In this document: one piece after another, positions 1 through 6,418 of the stretch | Numbering within the stretch: the stretch's first letter is position 1 | How the letters are laid out: every line of letters starts with the position of its first letter | Source: Lachnospiraceae bacterium | Lineage (GTDB): Bacteria > Bacillota_A > Clostridia > Lachnospirales > Lachnospiraceae | Reading direction: 5' to 3' | Length of the DNA stretch: 10,058 nt | Assembly (NCBI GenBank): GCA_017620975.1 | Contig: JAGAUD010000009.1 | Span: 1 to 10,058, forward strand | The notes under the pieces: model-generated | Databases searched by the model: none | Told to the model about the DNA's origin: nothing | Seen by the model: only the letters and a program-made list of their open reading frames with translations | Made by a program: the position numbers and the translations under genes

Positions 1-36
1 GCAGCACGTCGTGCGCCTCAGTTCTCCAAGAGATAA
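1..36 (+). CDS. C-terminal tail of an upstream gene (partial)
   Basis: Frame 1 reads 11 codons ending in APQFSKR and then a TAA stop at 34-36. The basic tail, and the strong terminator 70 bases later on the same strand, fit the 3' end of a real gene that begins outside the window. Too little is visible to name a product. A second frame (from base 2) is also open across this stretch up to a TGA at 158-160, but it would have to read through the terminator hairpin, so frame 1 is preferred. Confidence 0.45.
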   Translation, partial: AARRAPQFSKR

Positions 37-39
37 TAT

Positions 40-79
40 GGCGCGAAGCGCCAACGAGGAAATGCGAAGCATTTTCGAG
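40..79 (+). repeat. Twin GAA-loop palindromes
   Basis: Two small perfect hairpins sit in tandem: GGCGC-GAA-GCGCC at 40-52 and AAATGC-GAA-GCATTT at 60-74. Both have the same GAA loop, and the second is flanked by direct CGAG copies at 55-58 and 76-79. They lie between the stop codon of the upstream gene and its terminator. The shared design suggests a dispersed palindromic element or a structured 3' UTR rather than chance, but only one copy is present in this window, so repeat status is inference. Confidence 0.4.
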
Positions 80-104
80 TATGCAATATATAAGAGAATT
101 ATTG

Positions 105-139
105 AAACCCTTGAAAATGCTGCATTTTCAAGGGTTTTT
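105..139 (+). terminator. Strong intrinsic terminator
   Basis: The arms AAACCCTTGAAAATGC (105-120) and GCATTTTCAAGGGTTT (122-137) are perfectly complementary, with a very tight turn, and the right arm runs into a T tract (TTTTTC). The A-rich left flank means it could also work on the minus strand. It most likely ends the gene whose tail occupies 1-36. Confidence 0.85.
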
Positions 140-191
140 CTATACAATGTGATTCGCTGAAACAGCGTTGATTATTGTGAAATTGTATCGG

Positions 192-224
192 TAACTGACA
201 CGTAACTAACATATAACTGACAAA
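192..224 (+). promoter_or_regulatory. Three 11-bp-phased TAACT direct repeats
   Basis: TAACT starts at 192, 203 and 214, giving three consecutive 11-bp units: TAACTGACACG, TAACTAACATA and TAACTGACAAA. Direct repeats phased at one helical turn are typical of sites bound by OmpR/PhoB-family response regulators in head-to-tail array, as in Bacillus Pho boxes. The element lies just upstream of a truncated gene, so it may be an operator left from a lost promoter. Iteron-like or chance repeats are the alternatives. The factor that would bind is unknown. Confidence 0.4.
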
Positions 225-452
225 AAAATATTGTATGAGGATGGAAAAGTTGTATGTTACGATATGTCTCACATGATAGAAAAAGAGGCATTTTATGTAT
301 TGAAAGATATTAATGTTTTTATGGATACTTGTACTGTGCTAAATGATACGCTTGCATGGGATATTAATAAGAATCGGGATAATACTACCTGCTTGGACAT
401 TGATCCGGATACGCTATATGCTTTGCCATTTGTAGAGGAGCAGATAGCCTAA
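210..452 (+). pseudogene. DUF2442-like protein, N-terminally short remnant
   Basis: The frame is open from 210 (after a TAA at 207-209) to a TAA stop at 450-452. The residues resemble the small DUF2442 family: an EDGK turn near the start, a central KDINVF segment, a LAWDIN segment, and the family-typical C-terminal LDIDPDTLY. Family members usually begin with roughly 10-20 more residues forming the first strand before the (E/N)G turn; these are missing here. The first usable start is TTG at 231, with no Shine-Dalgarno sequence before it (the upstream bases are A-rich). DUF2442 genes are often found next to a DUF4160 gene, a pairing reminiscent of toxin-antitoxin loci, but no partner is visible. 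I call it a decayed remnant; a short expressed protein from TTG 231 (73 residues) cannot be excluded. Family assignment is from memory of the motif. Confidence 0.55.
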
Positions 453-625
453 TATGGGGTTGGAGAAGGTATTGTTCTGGGGAGTTTTTTTGTTTCTTTT
501 TGTGGATAATTGTGGTAATATCTCTTTAGAAAATCACCATATTACGTTTTAAAACAAATGGCAGTGGTGAAAAAGAAAAAATGATAGATAAATTAGATGC
601 AATTGTCGAATAGGAGAAAAATAAC
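453..625 (+). other. Low-coding spacer with a broken reading-frame fragment
   Basis: No intact gene is visible. From 530 to 610 one frame reads about 26 codons without an RBS, ending in DKLDAIVE and a TAG at 608-610, with a stop directly before it at 527-529. A second frame from GTG 502 runs into a TAA at about 550. The two fragments could be parts of one frameshifted short gene, which would match the decayed gene just upstream, but neither is recognisable. The stretch also holds a likely promoter (493-521) and the ribosome binding site AGGAG (612-616) of the next gene. Confidence 0.3.
493..521 (+). promoter_or_regulatory. Candidate extended -10 promoter for the MFS gene
   Basis: TAATAT at 516-521 is preceded directly by TGG (513-515), giving an extended -10. 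The -35 region 17 bases upstream (493-498) is T-rich and a poor match. Transcription would start near 528, about 100 bases before the transporter ATG. The same TGTGG-TA(A/G)(A/T)AT form recurs at the right end of the window. Confidence 0.35.
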
Positions 626-1786
626 ATGATACACTTACTTTTAATCATTATTTACCTTGCTTTTATCAGTTTAGGTCTGCCGGACTCCCTGCTTGGCGCC
701 GCCTGGCCGTCCATGTACGTTCAATTTGATGTCCCCGTTTCCTACATGGGAATGGTATCAATGATTGTATCAGCCGGCACGATCATATCCAGCCTGAACA
801 GTGACAAACTGACAAGACGCTTCGGTGCCGGATTGGTGACAGCTGTAAGCGTAGCCATGACAGCCGTGGCGATTTTAGGATTTTCATTCAGCACTTCATT
901 CCGGATGACATGTTTATGGGCGATTCCCTACGGTCTGGGTGCCGGAAGCATAGATGCCGCACTGAATAATTATGTGGCACTGCACTACGCAAGCCGCCAC
1001 ATGAGCTGGCTGCATTGCATGTGGGGAGTGGGAACAATCATCGGGCCGTATGCAATCGGTTTTGGGCTGACCAATGGTTTTGGATGGGAAGGTGGATACA
1101 AAAGCGTCTTTGCTATCCAGACAGTTCTGACAATTATTTTATTTATGAGCTTACCATTGTGGAAGAAAACAGCAACTGATAATATGCCTGATAAAGAAAA
1201 TTCAGACAGCACGGGCGTTTTGTCATTGAAGCAGATCTTGCAGATACCGGGAGCAAAACAGATTATGCTTACCTTTTTCTGCTATTGTGCGTTAGAAGCT
1301 ACAGCGTTTCATTGGGCCAGCAGCTATATGGTATTACATAAAGGCATTCCGGCAGAAACAGCGGCTAATTATGCCAGTCTGTTCTTTATCGGTATCACAA
1401 TCGGCAGAGCAATCAATGGATTCCTGACAATGAAATTTACAGATTCCCAAATGATACGTGCCGGTCAGACTGTGATCGCTGTAGGAATCGTCGTCATGCT
1501 GTTGCCGTTGGGGAATATCGTAACATTGGCAGGGCTCATTCTCATAGGCCTGGGATGTGCGCCCATCTATCCATGTATTATCCACTCCACACCTGAACAT
1601 TTTGGGGCGGATAAATCACAGGCATTGATTGGAGTGCAAATGGCAAGTGCCTATGTGGGCAGCTGTCTGATGCCGCCTTTGTTTGGATTGGTTGCAAACT
1701 ATATTAGTGCTTCCTTGTTTCCGGTGTACCTGATCGTTTTTCTGGTGCTCATGATTCTGGCGCACAACTCTTTGATAAGAGAGTAA
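626..1786 (+). CDS. MFS transporter, 12-TM, sugar-permease-like
   Basis: This 386-residue integral membrane protein is of the length usual for a 12-helix major facilitator. Hydrophobic segments run along the whole chain in two halves, separated by a polar central loop near residues 177-200 that is rich in Lys, Asp, Glu and Ser. A LGLPDSLLGAAWP segment in and after helix 1 and a motif-A-like loop between helices 2 and 3 (SDKLTRRFG, residues 59-67) resemble fucose-permease-type MFS proteins of clostridia. Such proteins use an ion gradient to move small solutes across the cytoplasmic membrane. The ATG at 626 has AGGAG at 612-616, 9 bases upstream. The next gene is L-ribulokinase, which suggests a pentose or related sugar as substrate, but a promoter separates the two genes and the substrate cannot be read from sequence. 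A drug or metabolite exporter is possible. The MFS assignment is firm; the substrate is inference. Confidence 0.85.
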   Translation: MIHLLLIIIYLAFISLGLPDSLLGAAWPSMYVQFDVPVSYMGMVSMIVSAGTIISSLNSDKLTRRFGAGLVTAVSVAMTAVAILGFSFSTSFRMTCLWAIPYGLGAGSIDAALNNYVALHYASRHMSWLHCMWGVGTIIGPYAIGFGLTNGFGWEGGYKSVFAIQTVLTIILFMSLPLWKKTATDNMPDKENSDSTGVLSLKQILQIPGAKQIMLTFFCYCALEATAFHWASSYMVLHKGIPAETAANYASLFFIGITIGRAINGFLTMKFTDSQMIRAGQTVIAVGIVVMLLPLGNIVTLAGLILIGLGCAPIYPCIIHSTPEHFGADKSQALIGVQMASAYVGSCLMPPLFGLVANYISASLFPVYLIVFLVLMILAHNSLIRE

Positions 1787-1800
1787 TATGTTAATAACAT

Positions 1801-1829
1801 TTCACTTGCCTTAGAAGAGACTTTATAAT
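1801..1829 (+). promoter_or_regulatory. Sigma-A-type promoter for araB
   Basis: TTCACT (1801-1806) and a perfect TATAAT (1824-1829) are separated by 17 bases. Transcription would start near 1836, giving a leader of about 64 bases before the ATG at 1900. It lies in the 113-base gap after the transporter, so the kinase can be expressed apart from the transporter. I saw no clear AraR- or cre-type palindrome around it. Confidence 0.65.
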
Positions 1830-1879
1830 ATACTGAATCTATAAACAACCATGCTTTCGACTTAGAATGATTGCGTGGC

Positions 1880-1886
1880 AGGGAGG
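1880..1886 (+). promoter_or_regulatory. Ribosome binding site that sets the araB start
   Basis: AGGGAGG lies 13 bases before the ATG at 1900. The in-frame ATG at 1867 is upstream of it and has no RBS, and the ATG at 1888 is one base from its end, too close. Only the 1900 start leaves the conserved FGGY N-terminus (MSKYSIGIDYG) without an extension. The spacing is a little long. Confidence 0.65.
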
Positions 1887-1899
1887 AATGTATAGAAAC

Positions 1900-3549
1900 A
1901 TGAGTAAATATTCTATCGGTATTGATTATGGCTCATTATCAGCAAGAGCGATATTGATTGATTTAAGTAACGGAGAGGAAGTAGCTACTTCCGAATTTGT
2001 TTATCCCCATGCGGTTATGCCAAGAGATTTTTTCCCGGGCATTACGCTGGATAAGACGGCAGCGCTGCAGCACCCGCAGGATTATCTGGATGCGCTGCAT
2101 CATACTTTAAATGAATTGATTACTGAGACCAAGGTAAATATTGATGACATTGTGGGTCTGGGAATTGATTTTACTTCCTGTACGGTACTGCCTGTCACAG
2201 AAGATGGCACACCGCTTTGCTTCCTGGACAAGTATAAGAACAACCCTCATGCTTATGTGAAGCTCTGGAAGCATCACGGCGGCCAGAAAGAAGCAGATGA
2301 GATTACCAGGGTTGCACTGGAGCGAAAGGAAAGCTGGCTTTCCGGTTATGGGAACAAGGTTTCTTCCGAGTGGCTTTTCCCCAAGCTTTTAGAAGTGTTA
2401 CATAAGGAACCTGAACTTTATCAGGAAGCCGACAAGTTTGTAGAGGCAGGGGACTGGCTTGTATGGCAGATTACAGGTCAAAAGGTCCGTAACAGCTGCA
2501 TGTCCGGTTTTAAGGCATTTTGGAATAAGAGAGAGGGGTATCCCTCTCATGAATTCTGGGGAAGCCTGCAGAAAGAATTTGAATATGTGATTGAAGAGAA
2601 GATGGCCGGGGAAGTAATCCCTACCGGTACGAAAGCCGGAGAGATCACCGAATATGGAGCCAAGCTTACCGGTTTGAAACCCGGAACGGCAGTTTCAGCG
2701 CCTGTTATCGATGCACATGCCGCATTGCCTGCTGCAGGTATCGTAGACGAGGGCAAGTTTCTGATGGTGATCGGAACCTCTACCGGCCATATTGTATTGA
2801 ACAAAGAAGAGAAGAAGGTAGATGGAATCTGCGGCATTGTCACGGATGGCATCATACCGGGATATGTGGCTTATGAATCAGGTCAGGCCTGTGTGGGTGA
2901 TAATTTTGCCTGGTTCATGAAGAATTGTGTGCCGGAAAGTTATGAGATAGAAGCCAGAAAATGCGGTAAGAATATCTTCCGGTATGTGACGGATAAAGCT
3001 GCACAGCTTGAGGTAGGAGAAAGCGGAATCGTTGTGCTTGACTGGTGGAATGGAAATCGTTCTCCTCTTGGCGACTTTGATCTGTCGGGAATGATCTTGG
3101 GACTGACTCTTCAGACGAAGCCGGAGGAAATCTTCCGTGGAATTATGGAAGCCACTGCCTTTGGTACCAGAGCCATCATGGACTTATTCCTTGAGAATGG
3201 CGTGCGTATTGATGAGGTATATGCAGCTGGCGGTATTTCCCGGAAGAATCCTTTCATGATGCAGATGTACGCAGATGTCCTTGGAAAAGATGTTAAGATT
3301 ACCAAGACTACCCAGGCCGGGGCAAAGGGAAGTTCTATCTTTGCATCGGTGGCAGGCGGTTATTTTGCAACGATTCAGGAGGCAGCAGATGTCATTGCAG
3401 ACAAGTGTGATCTGATTTACCATCCTAATAAAGAAAACAGTGAAAAATACCGGAGACTCTATCAGGAGTACGTGAAACTGACAGAGTATTTTGGAAAGGG
3501 TGGAAATGATGTCATGAAGCGATTAAATTCTTTTGTTAAAGAAAATTAA
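1900..3549 (+). CDS. araB: L-ribulokinase
   Basis: This cytoplasmic FGGY-family kinase phosphorylates L-ribulose with ATP to L-ribulose 5-phosphate, the second step of L-arabinose breakdown. From ATG 1900 it has 549 residues, close to the usual length of about 560. The N-terminal phosphate-binding segment GIDYGSLSARA is at residues 7-17. The GIDFTSCTVLPV and KLWKHHGGQ segments that mark AraB among FGGY kinases follow in the N-terminal half. Asp271 in the VIDAHAA segment is the expected catalytic base, and the C-terminal half has IGTSTGHIVL and an AAGGISRKNP nucleotide-site motif. An in-frame start at 1867 would add 11 residues without RBS support. araA (isomerase) and araD (epimerase) are not in the window. 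The amylase gene follows after 66 bases with no clear terminator, so co-transcription is possible. A related ribulokinase-like specificity (D-ribulose, xylulose) is the main alternative. Confidence 0.88.
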   Translation: MSKYSIGIDYGSLSARAILIDLSNGEEVATSEFVYPHAVMPRDFFPGITLDKTAALQHPQDYLDALHHTLNELITETKVNIDDIVGLGIDFTSCTVLPVTEDGTPLCFLDKYKNNPHAYVKLWKHHGGQKEADEITRVALERKESWLSGYGNKVSSEWLFPKLLEVLHKEPELYQEADKFVEAGDWLVWQITGQKVRNSCMSGFKAFWNKREGYPSHEFWGSLQKEFEYVIEEKMAGEVIPTGTKAGEITEYGAKLTGLKPGTAVSAPVIDAHAALPAAGIVDEGKFLMVIGTSTGHIVLNKEEKKVDGICGIVTDGIIPGYVAYESGQACVGDNFAWFMKNCVPESYEIEARKCGKNIFRYVTDKAAQLEVGESGIVVLDWWNGNRSPLGDFDLSGMILGLTLQTKPEEIFRGIMEATAFGTRAIMDLFLENGVRIDEVYAAGGISRKNPFMMQMYADVLGKDVKITKTTQAGAKGSSIFASVAGGYFATIQEAADVIADKCDLIYHPNKENSEKYRRLYQEYVKLTEYFGKGGNDVMKRLNSFVKEN

Positions 3550-3615
3550 ATCTCACTTATCCGGGTATCACCCCGATACTATTTAAGCGGGCAGGTTTAT
3601 AGGAGGAAACAGTTT

Positions 3616-5661
3616 ATGAAAAAGATAAAGTTACTTACGTCTGTGCTTTCATTGGCTTTGACAGCCAGCCTTTTCACAGGCTGCAGCAACGGCAGTAATA
3701 CGGGGAATGGCACTGGGAAAGACACAGCAAAAGATATAAATTCTGTCACCCCACAGCCCACTGACAACCCCTACGGTCTGCGTGACAACATAGAGGACGG
3801 TGCCATCCTGCACTGTTTCTCCTGGTCCTTCCGCACCATAGAAGAGACTCTGGAAGACATCGCCATGGCGGGCTATTCGGCCATCCAGACATCACCTATC
3901 AACGCCTGCTATGACGGCGGCAATGCGGGAATGGACCTTTACGGACAGGGGAAGTGGTACTACCATTATCAGCCAACAGACTGGACTATCGGCAACTACC
4001 AGTTGGGTACCAGGGAAGAATTCATTTCCCTTTGTGAGGCAGCAGACGAATACGGTATTAAAGTAATCGTAGACGTGGCTCCGAACCACACAACTACCGC
4101 TACTGATGCCATTTCCCAGGATTTCCTGGATGCAGTAGGTGGTCTGGACAACATGTATCATTCTGACGGCAAGACCTCAATCGTGGATTATACTGACAGA
4201 ACCCAGTGCACCTTGCGGGCAGTGGGTGGTCTTTACGATGTCAACACCGAGAATCCGGATTTCCAGGATTACTTTATAGCATTTTTGAATGACTGTATTG
4301 CATGCGGTGCCGATGGCTTCCGTTACGATACAGCGAAACATATCGGGCTGGAGGATGACCCTCAAGATAACAAAAAGCAGAAAAATAATTTCTGGGACAG
4401 AGTCACCACAGAAGTAGACAAGGCAGACGAACTTTTCCTGTATGGTGAGGTTCTGCAGGATGGCGGCGAGAGAATCGCAGATTATATTGAAGAAATCGGT
4501 GCTACCACAGCCAGTGCATACGGGGAGAGAGTCAGAGCATCCTTTACCACGGCAGTCATGAAAGCTGATCTGCTTACAGATTTAAGGATTGGTGATGCTG
4601 AGCCTAATGTAGTGACCTGGGTAGAATCCCATGACAATTATACCGGTGACGGTACTGCTAAGACTGTAGATAATGAGGAAATCAAACTTGCCTATGCCTT
4701 TATCACAGCTCGCGCAGAGGGAACGTCGCTGTTCTTCTCAAGACCTTACGGGGCAACAGGTGATAATATGTGGGGTACCTTTAATAAAATCGGCATGGCA
4801 GGTGATAATCTGTACAAAGATGATGTCGTAGTAGCTGCCAACAGATTCCGCAATGCCATGGCAGGATTGCCTGAAAATATCTTTAATCCTGACAAGAATG
4901 AGCGTGTAGTCTGCCTGGAACGCGGTACCAAGGGACTGCTTTTGATCAATGCTGACAGAGAGGAATATTCTTTTAAGATACAGACTGCGTTGGAAGACGG
5001 CACATATGTGAACCGCTGTGATGGAATAACCGAATACACAGTAAAGAAAGGCAAGCTGACAGGAACCTTGCCTGCCAAAGGAATTATGATTCTCTGCAAC
5101 GATGGATTTGTAGAACTTGCTGAGCCTGCAAGTGTAAAGGTAGCTGACGTGACGACCTCCTATATTATCGGAGATGCTCTGGATGTGTCATTGGTAGCTG
5201 AGAATACCGCTAAGGCAACCTATTCCATCAATGATGGAGAGTCAATTTCATTTGCAGACGGTGATGTGATTTCCATCGGCGAAGGTGCGGAAGAATCAGA
5301 AATCATCAAGCTGACCTTAAATGGAGAGAATACGGAAGGAAATAAGACTTGTATCTCCTACTTGTTTAAAAAGCAGGGTAAAGTAATGGCAGGCACAAAG
5401 ATTTATTTTGAGAAGCCGGAAAGCTGGGGAGACAAAATCAGCGCCTATGTTTATGATGAAACTTCCTATACCGGTGTGAAAGAAAACAGCAAGTGGCCGG
5501 GCGCAGCCATGACGGTGGAAGAAGACGGTACTTACAGCTATACCTTTGAGGAAGAATGGATTGCACCTCTTGTTATCTTTACTGATGGCACAAACCAGTC
5601 CAACGGTAAGCTGGAACCGGGTGCAGAGGTGCTGGCAGATAAGCTGTATACGGTAGAGTAA
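3616..5661 (+). CDS. Alpha-amylase lipoprotein, GH13 with starch-binding module
   Basis: This is a 681-residue cell-surface enzyme that cleaves internal alpha-1,4-glucan bonds of starch or glycogen. The first 23 residues form a lipoprotein signal with lipobox LFTGC (Cys23), followed by a Gly/Asn/Thr/Ser-rich tether. The catalytic barrel closely follows Bacillus subtilis AmyE (SAIQTSPIN, QPTDW, GLYDVNT), pointing to subfamily GH13_28. All four GH13 regions are present: DVAPNH (153-158), GFRYDTAKH with nucleophile Asp238, GEVLQ with acid/base Glu278, and ESHDN with Asp340. A beta-sandwich C domain ends near residue 500, then an Ig-like stretch follows. The last ~85 residues (from about 596) look like a CBM26-type starch-binding module: YVYDE, WPGAAM, VIFTDG. 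AGGAGG at 3601-3606 lies 9 bases before the ATG. A hairpin terminator follows the gene. Enzyme class is firm; exact module naming is from memory. Confidence 0.93.
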   Translation: MKKIKLLTSVLSLALTASLFTGCSNGSNTGNGTGKDTAKDINSVTPQPTDNPYGLRDNIEDGAILHCFSWSFRTIEETLEDIAMAGYSAIQTSPINACYDGGNAGMDLYGQGKWYYHYQPTDWTIGNYQLGTREEFISLCEAADEYGIKVIVDVAPNHTTTATDAISQDFLDAVGGLDNMYHSDGKTSIVDYTDRTQCTLRAVGGLYDVNTENPDFQDYFIAFLNDCIACGADGFRYDTAKHIGLEDDPQDNKKQKNNFWDRVTTEVDKADELFLYGEVLQDGGERIADYIEEIGATTASAYGERVRASFTTAVMKADLLTDLRIGDAEPNVVTWVESHDNYTGDGTAKTVDNEEIKLAYAFITARAEGTSLFFSRPYGATGDNMWGTFNKIGMAGDNLYKDDVVVAANRFRNAMAGLPENIFNPDKNERVVCLERGTKGLLLINADREEYSFKIQTALEDGTYVNRCDGITEYTVKKGKLTGTLPAKGIMILCNDGFVELAEPASVKVADVTTSYIIGDALDVSLVAENTAKATYSINDGESISFADGDVISIGEGAEESEIIKLTLNGENTEGNKTCISYLFKKQGKVMAGTKIYFEKPESWGDKISAYVYDETSYTGVKENSKWPGAAMTVEEDGTYSYTFEEEWIAPLVIFTDGTNQSNGKLEPGAEVLADKLYTVE

Positions 5662-5672
5662 AAGAAATGAGT

Positions 5673-5707
5673 AAATGAGCAGCAACGTAAAAATTGCTGC
5701 TCATTTT
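5673..5707 (+). terminator. Hairpin terminator after the amylase gene
   Basis: AAATGAGCAGCAA (5673-5685) pairs perfectly with TTGCTGCTCATTT (5694-5706) around the loop CGTAAAAA. The T tract is short (TTTT, then GGA), so termination may be partial. It lies only 15 bases before the ATG of the regulator. No good promoter is visible between the two genes, so some read-through, or a promoter inside the amylase gene, must feed the two-component genes. Confidence 0.7.
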
Positions 5708-5721
5708 GGACGGGAGGGAAA

Positions 5722-6405
5722 ATGAAGCAACAGATTTTAATCGTAGATGACGAGCGAGAAGTAGCAGACCTGCTGGAGCTTTTCCTGCAGAACGAAGGCT
5801 ACCAGGTACATAAATTATACGACAGTGCTCAGGCACTTGCCTGTGTGGAGACAAGCAATATTGACCTTGCAGTACTGGATATCATGATGCCCGGTATGGA
5901 TGGCTTTGCACTGTGCAGAAAGATTCGCGAAAAATACTTTTTCCCTGTCATCATGCTTACCGCCAAAGTAGAGGACACGGATAAAATCGCTGGATTGATG
6001 CAGGGAGCAGATGATTACATCACCAAGCCCTTTAATCCATTAGAGGTAGTGGCGCGTATCAAATCCCAGCTGCGCCGATACACCCGTTATAACCCAAAAG
6101 CCTCGGAAGATATTGACATCCGGGGCTTATACATGAACCGCGGCACTCATGAGTGCCGACTATATCAAAAGCCGCTGGAGCTGACCCCCACGGAGTTCGA
6201 TATCCTATGGTACTTGTGTGATAACAGAGGACGGGCGGTGCCCTCGGAAGAACTTTTTGAGGCAATCTGGGGAGAAAAATCTCTGGAAAGTAATAATACG
6301 GTCATGAACCATATCGGTAAGATTCGGGAGAAAATGAAAGAGTCCTATAGGAATCCAAAGTTTATTAAGACGGTGTGGGGAATCGGGTATATGATAGAAG
6401 AATAA
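5722..6405 (+). CDS. OmpR-family response regulator, VanR-like
   Basis: This is a cytoplasmic transcription factor of 227 residues, the standard length. The receiver domain spans about residues 4-115: acidic pocket Asp9/Asp10, phospho-acceptor Asp53 (VLDIMMPGMDG), Thr80 and Lys102 (YITKPF). The winged-helix DNA-binding domain spans about 130-226, with ELTPTEFDILW, a NNTVMNHIGKIREKM recognition-helix region and the closing VWGIGYM typical of the family. Phosphorylation by the kinase encoded 13 bases downstream should drive dimer binding to direct repeats spaced about 11 bp. A GGAGG lies only 4 bases before the ATG, an unusually short spacing. Receiver and kinase resemble VanR/VanS, but no vancomycin-resistance genes are here. 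The target is not known; the phased repeats upstream of the C39 peptidase gene are the best local candidate. Confidence 0.92.
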   Translation: MKQQILIVDDEREVADLLELFLQNEGYQVHKLYDSAQALACVETSNIDLAVLDIMMPGMDGFALCRKIREKYFFPVIMLTAKVEDTDKIAGLMQGADDYITKPFNPLEVVARIKSQLRRYTRYNPKASEDIDIRGLYMNRGTHECRLYQKPLELTPTEFDILWYLCDNRGRAVPSEELFEAIWGEKSLESNNTVMNHIGKIREKMKESYRNPKFIKTVWGIGYMIEE

Positions 6406-6412
6406 AGGAGGG
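6405..6412 (+). promoter_or_regulatory. Ribosome binding site that sets the kinase TTG start
   Basis: AAGGAGGG begins on the last base of the regulator stop codon and sits 6 bases before a TTG at 6419. The next in-frame ATG (6434) is 21 bases away, too far, so the TTG is the likely start. This ties kinase and regulator into one translationally close operon. Confidence 0.75.
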
Positions 6413-6418
6413 ATACCT

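Noticed and set aside
38..160. Open frame of 40 codons from ATG 38 to TGA 158-160, continuing an open frame from base 2.
   Set aside because: It runs through the perfect terminator hairpin at 105-137 and has no good ribosome binding site. Its codons come from palindromic DNA.
1867..1899. Longer L-ribulokinase start at ATG 1867, or ATG 1888.
   Set aside because: The ribosome binding site at 1880-1886 is downstream of the first and too close to the second. The added residues do not belong to the FGGY N-terminus.
2547..2855. Minus-strand open frames inside the large + strand genes, such as this one in araB.
   Set aside because: They lie antisense to clearly conserved proteins, have no ribosome binding sites and show no recognisable domains.
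3565..3580. Small inverted repeat GTATC/GATAC between araB and the amylase gene.
   Set aside because: It has only five pairs and no T tract, and no supported promoter or operator matches it.
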